Source of the DNA: Bacillota bacterium
Lineage (GTDB): Bacteria > Bacillota > Clostridia > Saccharofermentanales > Fastidiosipilaceae
NCBI GenBank assembly: GCA_023388435.1
Contig: JAEWGG010000038.1
Coordinates: forward strand, 1-37,549
DNA length: 37,549 nt
Direction: 5' to 3'
Shown here one piece after another: positions 1 through 6,400 of the stretch. The position numbers were made by a program, and so were the translations under genes. Each line of letters begins with the position of its first letter. Position 1 is the first letter of the stretch. Below the pieces are notes generated by a model that ran no database searches, was not told where the DNA came from, and saw only the letters and a program-made list of their open reading frames with translations.

Positions 1-1
1 T

Positions 2-751
2 CGACCAGACCTGCGGACCAGGGTTGTGGAAATATTTAGTAGACTGCCAAATGGCGTGGGACACAGGCAAATCGCCATGGAATTACGTGCTGTAGATGGT
101 GCTCGGGTTGCCAATAAGACCATTCTGAAGCTCATGCACGAGCTGGGTTTACGCTGTGGGATCCGAAGGGAGCGTACGTACCATCGCTACAATTCCTATA
201 AGGGAGTTGTTGGGAAAGTGTTCGAGAACAGAATTGGACGAGACTTTAGCGCTTCTGAGCCATGGCGTAAGATGGGAACGGATGTCACGGAGTTCATCTG
301 CACCTTTGGCAAGGCCTACCTGGCTCCCGTCTATGACTTCGGCAGCAAGGAGATCGTGGCATACGCAATCTCCAAGAGGCCAAACTTCTCGCAGCAACGA
401 GAAATGCTGAAAAAGCTTATGGAGGTAAAACCCAAGGGAGCAAGACCCATCTTACACTCGGATATGGGCTGGCAGTACCAACATGAGGCCTACCGAACGA
501 TACTAGCCCAGAATGGCATCGTTCAGAGCATGTCCCGAAAGGGTAATTGCATGGACAATGCGGCAACAGAGCAGGTCTTCGGCCATCTGAAAGATGAATT
601 CTTCCGAGGTCGGGACTGGGAGACATTTGAAAGATTCAAGGCTGATCTGGAAGCCTACATCCACCACTGGAAGCACGTAAGACGCCAGGTAAAGCTGAAG
701 GGCCTGACCCCGGTCGAGTACCGAGACCAGGCCCTCCATAAGGCTGGCTAG
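2..751 (+). CDS. IS3-family transposase OrfB, partial at the 5' end
   Basis: This is the DDE integrase-like transposase subunit (rve superfamily) of an IS3-family element; with OrfA it cuts and joins DNA during copy-out transposition. The frame is open through the window edge, so the start is not visible. A HTH_21-type segment (ELRAVDGARVANKTILKLMHE) is followed by the catalytic core: first Asp in GTDVTEF, second Asp in LHSDMGWQYQ, and the Glu in ATEQVFGHLKDEFF, about 35 residues later, as in the DDE(35) arrangement. The tail YIHHWKHVRRQVKLKGLTP resembles the conserved family C-terminus. In full members OrfB is made as an OrfAB fusion by -1 frameshifting, which cannot be tested here. The right-hand copy has Asn where this one has Lys in the HHWK segment. 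No internal stop is seen, so it may be active. Confidence 0.93.
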   Translation, partial: RPDLRTRVVEIFSRLPNGVGHRQIAMELRAVDGARVANKTILKLMHELGLRCGIRRERTYHRYNSYKGVVGKVFENRIGRDFSASEPWRKMGTDVTEFICTFGKAYLAPVYDFGSKEIVAYAISKRPNFSQQREMLKKLMEVKPKGARPILHSDMGWQYQHEAYRTILAQNGIVQSMSRKGNCMDNAATEQVFGHLKDEFFRGRDWETFERFKADLEAYIHHWKHVRRQVKLKGLTPVEYRDQALHKAG

Positions 752-791
752 CGATTCTATTTATCGCGTCCAAGTTTTGGGGTGCAGTTCA
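666..791 (+). repeat. Left copy of the 126-bp inverted repeat flanking the window
   Basis: Positions 666-791 match the reverse complement of 37424-37549 at 125 of 126 positions. The only difference is G at 673 here against C in the other copy read in the same sense (AAG versus AAC). The repeat is simply the 3' end of the IS element; it is limited to 126 bp only because the window ends there. Confidence 0.93.
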
Positions 792-800
792 CTAGGGAGG

Positions 801-814
801 CCCCTCGTCAGGGG
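801..814 (-). terminator. Short GC hairpin beyond dps, next to the IS end
   Basis: CCCCT and AGGGG pair around the loop CGTC. On the minus strand the hairpin lies 24 bp beyond the dps stop codon, where a terminator would be expected, but no T-run follows: the IS end begins only 10 bp later. It is either a weak terminator or one whose T-tract was displaced by the insertion. Confidence 0.35.
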
Positions 815-837
815 AGGATTAAGCGTCTCCGCTGGAC

Positions 838-1272
838 TTAGCCCAGCATGGCCTTCAGGAACCAGATGCGCTTGTTGAAGCTGTCCACCTGATCCTCGAA
901 CATTCCGACGGCGGAGAACCAGCCCTCTTCGTCACAGGCGTTGCGGAGCTTGGTGGCCTGGGCGCGCAGGGTCTCGAGATCCTTCTGGAGGATGTCGCGG
1001 ACCTCGGGCACCGTAAACTTACGGGACTCGATTTCCTCGATGCTGGCGTTGTTCAGGTAGTCCTTGAGGCGGGCGTCCGGCATGAGGTCATACTTCTTCA
1101 GATGCTCGGCGACATCGTCGAAGTATTCGAAGAGCTCGTCATAGACCTCCTCGGTGTAGAGGTGAACCTGGACGAACTCCGGGCCCTGCACATTCCAGTG
1201 GAGGTTGTGCAGCTTGATATTCATAACAGCCAGGTTGGCGAGGTACTGATTAAAATCCTTGAGGTACTTCAT
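838..1272 (-). CDS. dps: Dps-type ferritin-like protein (iron storage, DNA protection)
   Basis: The 144-residue protein belongs to the Dps/ferritin-like family, which forms dodecamers that oxidise Fe(II) with peroxide and store the mineral, protecting DNA from Fenton damage. The inter-subunit ferroxidase ligands of Listeria Dps (His31, His43, Asp47, Asp58, Glu62) have counterparts in His25 (in LHNLHWNV), His37, Glu41, Asp52 and Glu56. The length is slightly short for Dps (about 150-170) because there is almost no N-terminal extension, so strong DNA binding through a Lys-rich tail is not evident. The ATG at 1272 is preceded by AGAAAGGA. The gene stands alone with its own strong promoter at 1349-1377. 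The symbol is by family; the product may be called DNA starvation/stationary phase protection protein. Confidence 0.9.
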   Translation of the reverse strand: MKYLKDFNQYLANLAVMNIKLHNLHWNVQGPEFVQVHLYTEEVYDELFEYFDDVAEHLKKYDLMPDARLKDYLNNASIEEIESRKFTVPEVRDILQKDLETLRAQATKLRNACDEEGWFSAVGMFEDQVDSFNKRIWFLKAMLG

Positions 1273-1348
1273 AGGTGTCTTCCTTTCTATATTCCGGGGC
1301 TCTATCCCTCAGTTTGCGGAGGAATTACCCAGGTCTAATCTTGTGTCT

Positions 1349-1377
1349 ATTGTAGGTCCTCTGTCTCCTGGGGTCAA
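1349..1377 (-). promoter_or_regulatory. Sigma-A promoter of dps
   Basis: On the minus strand TTGACC (1377-1372) and TACAAT (1354-1349) are separated by exactly 17 bp, giving a near-consensus housekeeping promoter about 75 bp upstream of the dps ATG. About 65 bp further upstream lies the AT-rich stretch TTATACTAATAAAG, loosely similar to a PerR/Fur-type box; that resemblance is weak and is given only as a hint. Confidence 0.75.
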
Positions 1378-1508
1378 TTGCCTAAGTGGCGGATATGAGG
1401 CGGAATTTCCCTCTTTATTAGTATAAGTTATCAATAGTGTTTAAGAGCATCTGTCAGCTGCGCCAGATCATGCAGGGACCTGCCAGGAGAGGGAGGAAGG
1501 GGGCATAC

Positions 1509-1537
1509 AAAAAGTCCGTCCCTCGAGGGACGGACTT
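1509..1537 (-). terminator. Rho-independent terminator of the M3 peptidase gene
   Basis: A perfect 26-bp palindrome (1512-1537, half-site AAGTCCGTCCCTC) lies 11 bp past the peptidase stop codon on the minus strand and runs into five T residues (A-run 1509-1513 on the plus strand). Confidence 0.92.
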
Positions 1538-1548
1538 GCCTGCTGCGC

Positions 1549-3324
1549 TTAGGATTCTGGGCGAAGTTCATCGACGAGCTTTTCAAAGTCCTGACAGAGC
1601 TGGTCGACGAGGCTGAGTGCCTGCTTCCAGAATTCGCCCTGGCTGAGGTCTATGCCCAGGCTGGCGGCAGAGTCTTCAACCGACGAGTTGCCGGTCAGGG
1701 TCAGCAGTCGGTCATAGTCGGGCATGAAGTCCTGGCCCCGGTCCTGGAACATTTTATAGAGGCCGAGGGCGAAGAGGGAGCCAAAGGCGTAGGGGTAGTT
1801 GTAGTAGCTCAGCCTGGCGGAGTAGTAATGCCCCTTGCAGGCCCACATGTAGGGGTGGCGGAACTCAGGATCCAGGGCCTCGCCATAGGCGGTCTCCTGG
1901 GCCTCGGCCATGAGTTCCTTACAGCTTGCGGCATCCACTGAACCGGTCTTACAGCGGGCAAAAACGGCCTTTTCAAAGCAGAAGCGGGAATAGATATCCA
2001 TGACACTCTGGGCGACGTTGGATAAGAAGAATTCCAACAGAGCCAATCGGGCCTGGGCATCTTGGGCCTCATTATAGAGGCCGAGCATGAGGTGGGTCTC
2101 ATTGAAATTGGAGGCGGTCTCCGCCACGGGCATGGAATAGCTGCGGCAGAGCGGGTGGGAGGCCTCGATACGCTGGCCGTGATAGGCGTGTCCCAGCTCG
2201 TGGGCCAGGGTGGAAACGGCGCTGAAGCTGCCGTCAAAGTTACTGAGCACGCGGCTCTGACCCAGGGTGGGCAGATTCATACAAAAGGCCCCGCCCACCT
2301 TATTCGCACGTGGATAGAGGTCCATCCAGTCCTCATCAAAGGCCCGGCGAATAAGTTCCGCAATGGGTGACCAAAGCTTCTCAAAATGGCGGAGCAGTAA
2401 GTCTCTGGCCTCCTCAATACTGTAGTGGGCATCAAAGCCCTCGAGGGGGGCGAAGATCTCGTACCAGGGCAGCCCCTGTTTGTAGCCCAGGTAGCGGGCC
2501 TTGGCCATGAAATAGCGGCGGAGAATGGGCAGGCCCTCACGCATGGAGGAGAGGAGGACCTCCAGTGTTTCCCTGCTCATGCGGGATTTGAAGGCGGCCT
2601 CGTCCAGCGGGTCGGCAAAATTGCGCTTCTGGCTGACCACCTGGACTTCCTGTTTGATGGCGGAGAGCGCGGCGGCCACGCTGGTCTCAATTTGAGGGTA
2701 GGCGGCGACTTCGGCCTCATAGGCCTTTTTTCGAACTGGGGCCTCCGTGCTGTTGGCCAGGTTGCGGACTTCACTGAGTCCGTAGTACTGTCCCTCCATC
2801 TCTACGCGGAGACCGGAGACAAGCTGGTCGAAGAGCTGTTCCCAGGCAGTGCTTCCAGACAGTTGGAGCTGGGCATAGAGGGCCTCTTCTGCGGCGGGCA
2901 TGAGGTGCTGGGCGCCCTTGGCGGCCTCTTCGATGTAGAAACGGAAGTCCTGGCAGCGGGGATCGGCCAGGAGTTCCTGACTTGCCTCGGCCAGACTGCG
3001 GTTCCAGAGTACATAAAAGTTGCTGAGCTCGGCGGCCTCATGGCGCAGGGCGAGCAGGCGCTTGCTGGCCTCCTGATCCTGGGTGTTTACAGTCAGCCGC
3101 AGCTGCGCATAGCAAAAAAGGCGTTCTTGCAGTGCGTTCAGGTCCTGGATGCGGGGGAGGAGACGGTGGATGTCCTCGGGAGGGAAGACCTTAGCCCCCT
3201 GCTTGGAAGCGGCGTCAAGCAGGTCCTGGACCAGTCTGCTGTGGCGCTCCTGATCCGCCTGAAACTCGGGACTGTCCAGTCCGGAATAGAGGAGGTCCAG
3301 AGACCAGAAACCATCTTTATTCAT
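1549..3324 (-). CDS. pepF: M3-family oligoendopeptidase (PepF-like)
   Basis: The 591-residue protein is a zinc metallopeptidase of family M3, an enzyme type that trims short peptides in the cytoplasm and supplies amino acids after peptide uptake. The zinc motif HELGH is at residues 375-379, followed by the third-ligand region ETASNFNETH about 25 residues on. The N-terminal half is the alpha-helical PepF-type domain. The length fits the PepF/M3B branch (about 590-610). No signal peptide is visible. The ATG at 3324 has AAGGAG upstream. The gene has its own promoter (3357-3384) and terminator (1509-1537), so it is monocistronic. Its neighbour is a large wall-anchored protease, which fits a role in peptide use, though the two are separated by a strong terminator. 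Assignment to M3B is firm; pepF as exact orthologue is likely rather than proven. Confidence 0.93.
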   Translation of the reverse strand: MNKDGFWSLDLLYSGLDSPEFQADQERHSRLVQDLLDAASKQGAKVFPPEDIHRLLPRIQDLNALQERLFCYAQLRLTVNTQDQEASKRLLALRHEAAELSNFYVLWNRSLAEASQELLADPRCQDFRFYIEEAAKGAQHLMPAAEEALYAQLQLSGSTAWEQLFDQLVSGLRVEMEGQYYGLSEVRNLANSTEAPVRKKAYEAEVAAYPQIETSVAAALSAIKQEVQVVSQKRNFADPLDEAAFKSRMSRETLEVLLSSMREGLPILRRYFMAKARYLGYKQGLPWYEIFAPLEGFDAHYSIEEARDLLLRHFEKLWSPIAELIRRAFDEDWMDLYPRANKVGGAFCMNLPTLGQSRVLSNFDGSFSAVSTLAHELGHAYHGQRIEASHPLCRSYSMPVAETASNFNETHLMLGLYNEAQDAQARLALLEFFLSNVAQSVMDIYSRFCFEKAVFARCKTGSVDAASCKELMAEAQETAYGEALDPEFRHPYMWACKGHYYSARLSYYNYPYAFGSLFALGLYKMFQDRGQDFMPDYDRLLTLTGNSSVEDSAASLGIDLSQGEFWKQALSLVDQLCQDFEKLVDELRPES

Positions 3325-3356
3325 ATAGCGTTTTTCTCCTTGTCAGATTCTTTTGC

Positions 3357-3384
3357 ATACTAGTTTAGCAGATAGCTCTGTCAA
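3357..3384 (-). promoter_or_regulatory. Sigma-A promoter of the M3 peptidase gene
   Basis: On the minus strand TTGACA (3384-3379) and TAGTAT (3362-3357) are 16 bp apart. The -10 box ends 32 bp before the start codon. The -35 box is a perfect consensus hexamer. Confidence 0.75.
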
Positions 3385-3405
3385 AGTAAGTGAACGTGGG
3401 CTGAT

Positions 3406-3445
3406 AAAAGGAGGTCCCTTCCCCCTACACAGGGGGAAGGGACCT
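3406..3445 (-). terminator. Rho-independent terminator of the wall protease gene
   Basis: A 14-bp perfect stem (AGGTCCCTTCCCCC with its complement, 3412-3445) encloses a six-base loop. On the minus strand it is followed by CCTTTT (T-run 3409-3406). It lies about 40 bp after the protease stop and before the peptidase promoter, insulating the two genes. Confidence 0.9.
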
Positions 3446-3452
3446 CGGTCTG

Positions 3453-3484
3453 ATTCTCGTCTAGAGCTTACTTAGACTGAGAAT
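3453..3484 (-). terminator. Second, AT-rich hairpin directly after the protease stop
   Basis: ATTCTCGTCTA (3453-3463) pairs with TAGACTGAGAAT (3473-3484) with one bulged base, forming an 11-bp stem that begins three bases after the protease stop codon. There is no T-run of its own. It probably acts with the stronger hairpin at 3412-3445, either in termination or by protecting the mRNA 3' end. Confidence 0.4.
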
Positions 3485-3486
3485 TT

Positions 3487-6400
3487 TCAGTCCTCCTGCT
3501 TACGCTTGCGCAGAAGACCGAGACTGGCGGCGGCCAGGATCAGGAGGAGGCCATAGGGGGCCAGGTTTTCACCTGTCCGCGGGACCTGCTTCCCGGGCTT
3601 GGTCGGCTGCTGGCCAGGCTGCGTGGGCTGACCGGGCTGCGTGGGCTGACCGGGCTGTGTGGGCTGGCCGGGCTGTGTGGGCTGGCCGGGCTCTGTCGGC
3701 TGACCGGGTTTGGTCGGCAGCGGCTCCACGACACCCGTTCCGGGGCGCTCGGGTTTCTTAACCAGGAGATAACCCGTTCCGTAGTAGCCCATCGTGTCAG
3801 CCTCCAGGTGGAAGCGTCCCAAAACGCTGGCATCACCGTGGGTGCCGATCAGCTCGGCCGCGAGCAGGCCGTTATCCGCAGCGTGGAAGCGGAACATTGA
3901 AGGGAATTGCGTGCGGCTTCCATCCAGGTTGTGGAAGAAGAGGCTGAAGGGCAACTTCACCTGGGGATCCAGACGCTTGCCGGCCTTGTCCGTGAAATAG
4001 ACGTCGTAGACCTGAAGGCCATTAGGATCCAGGTAGTTGCTCGAGCCCAGCAACGGCTGATCCAGGGCCAGTTTGCTCTGAGCCACAGGGTCGGCGTGGA
4101 AGCGCAGATCATACTTAGTCTGCACGCCATAGGCCTTGAGCAGGGCCTCCTCTGTAGTCAGCAGTTCCACACCATTGTTGCTGAAGCTGAGGATGGTGGG
4201 AGCAGGCTGCTCGGGTGTCGGCTCGGGTGTCGGCGTCGGGATCGGCTCCGGCTTGGTGATGCTGAAGTAGCGCGTATCCCGAGTCTGGTTCCCCGCGAGA
4301 TCCGTCGCAATGACCTCAACCGTGTAGTCACCAGGCGTGCTGATGCTCTGGCCCTGGTAGGGCTGGCCGTTGAGGAGGATCTGCAAGGCGGGCAGGGGCA
4401 TCTGCTCCGCAGGGACGGGGGCCGTGGCGGCGTCCTGGACCTTGATGCTCAGCGGGGCGAGGCTCTCGAACTGCTGGTGATTCTCGGCCAGTGTCCCCCA
4501 GTCAATGCTGGGCGCCGTCGTATCCTTGACGAACTGCAGGGCGTAGCTGAAGTTGTGCTTCGTCAGGTCCTCAGGCTTGAGCTCAGAGTTCTCGTCCAGG
4601 CTGCTGGGATCAATGTAGAAGAGATCCTTCAGATCCAGGTTGATGTACTTGCCGTGCTCCATGGTCAGGACATGGTCGAAGTCACGGCTCTGGCCATTCT
4701 TGGAGAGGTCAAGCACATCGAGGATCTGGTCGCCGTTGATCTGGAAGACAAAGCCCAGGGTGTTGTCCTCGACATGCCCCTTGATTCTGGCCTGGTCGTC
4801 CTTGCTGAAGTAGTAGTCATTGTAGATGTGGGCGTTCGTCTCATCTGCGAGCTGGAGGCTGGGGGCCACCGTGTCGTAGAAGAGGCGGAACTTGCGGCTC
4901 TCAAAGACCACTTCCTTACCCTCGTCGTCCAGGGTGTAGCTGTCCAGGGAGACGTTGTTCATACCCTGCTCCAGCTGGATCGTAGCGCTGAACTCATAGC
5001 CCTTGCTGAGGTCGTCCCGGGGATTGAGGCCAGCGGCGGAGCGGTTCTCCGTGGCCGTCGTATCCTCATCCTCGTCGCCGTGCTCCTTATATTCGGAGTA
5101 CTCGACCTCCTGGCCATTGATCAGCAGGCGCGTGATGCCCTCGATGTATCCGCGGAGCGTATAGCTGTCATTCTCCTGCTTCTGGCCGATGGTCGTCAGG
5201 GACTTCAGGTTGTAGAACTCGTACTTGGCGGCTTTCTTGGTGGGTTGTTCTTCCTTGGAACCCGAACCATAACCGTTCTTGAGGTGATTGAGGAGGGCCT
5301 CAGGGTCATCCTTATCAGAAAGCTTGGCCAGGTAGAAGCTCTCATCCTTGTAATTGTCCGCCTTGTCGTAGACAACGAGGTGCAGCTTCTCAGGCTCATC
5401 CTCCCACTTGATCGGACGTGTTTCGTTGAAGCTCAGTTTGTCCTTGTCCAGGTCAATGCTGCTGCGTCCACCGGGCAGCTGGAGCTGCAGGACAGTGCCT
5501 TCAATGTTCCAGGCCAGGGAGTTGTCATTGACGCTGCCGCTCACCTGGTAGCTGCTGCTGTCGTCGGGGACGAAGAGGACCTTGACTTCTTCCTCCTCAT
5601 CGCCGTTGAGGGCCAGCTTGCGCGTTTCATAGCTGTAGGCAGGATCCCATTTCACTTCCAGCTGGGGCTGTTCGTTGTCCCAGATCAGCTGCATGGCCTG
5701 CTCGCGGAAGAGCTCCGTGCCCTGGGCATCATAGCTCACCACTTCGACTGGGGTGGGCTTATTGGGATGGAGCGGGAAGGGAATCTCCACTTCCCCGTCC
5801 TCAACGGTGTACTCCGTGCCGTTCAGGCTGATCTTTGCCACGTTGTCAGGAGTTTCGGCGACGAGGACGAAGGGCTTGCTGCCGTCCCCCGGATCCTCGG
5901 CCTCAGTCTCCTCCCACTCCGTGACGCTCAGGCCACGGTCGGTGTAGGGCTGGCTCTGGTCGTGGACGAAGACGTTGCCGTTGAGCAGCTTGCCGTTCTC
6001 GTAGTCGGTGAAGACCACGCGGTCAGGGTTGCCAACTTCGATTTCCTCACTGACGACGCCGGGGTTGAAGGCGTAGTCCGTCAGGGTCAGTTTCAGCGTG
6101 TGGCTGAAATCGGGCACACCGCCCATCCAGAAATCGTAGACGCCCTTCTGGCCCTCAACCGGGAAGGCCTGGACTTCCACATCGATCTTCTGGGCCTTGG
6201 CCTCATCATCGGCGACGTCGATGAGGTCGGGGGAGACGCCGGAGCCACCCTCATTATCCAGGATACGGATGCGGACGGTGAAGCCGTCTTTCCCCTGGAT
6301 CTTCTGGGGCTTGGCCTCGCTCAGGATCTCGATGGTCGGGGAGACCGTGTCCACCTTGACGGGCATGAGGAGCTGCTGGGGCTGGGCCTCAGGACTGTTC

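Larger units (their letters stand above)
1..791 (+). mobile_element. IS3-family insertion sequence, 3' part (cut by window edge)
   Basis: The stretch holds the body of an IS3-family OrfB transposase and ends at a typical IS3/IS150-type terminal sequence: read from the end inward it is TGAACTGCACCCCAAAACTT, the usual start of an IS3-family inverted repeat. The element boundary is placed after position 791. The 5' end (orfA and the left inverted repeat) lies outside the window. The last 126 bp recur in inverted orientation at 37424-37549 with a single base difference, which confirms the boundary. The direct target repeat cannot be checked because the other end is missing. Confidence 0.9.

Noticed and set aside
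2425..3363. A 312-codon open frame antisense to the M3 peptidase gene
   Set aside because: It is the mirror of a well-supported gene, has no ribosome site, and would end beyond the peptidase promoter.
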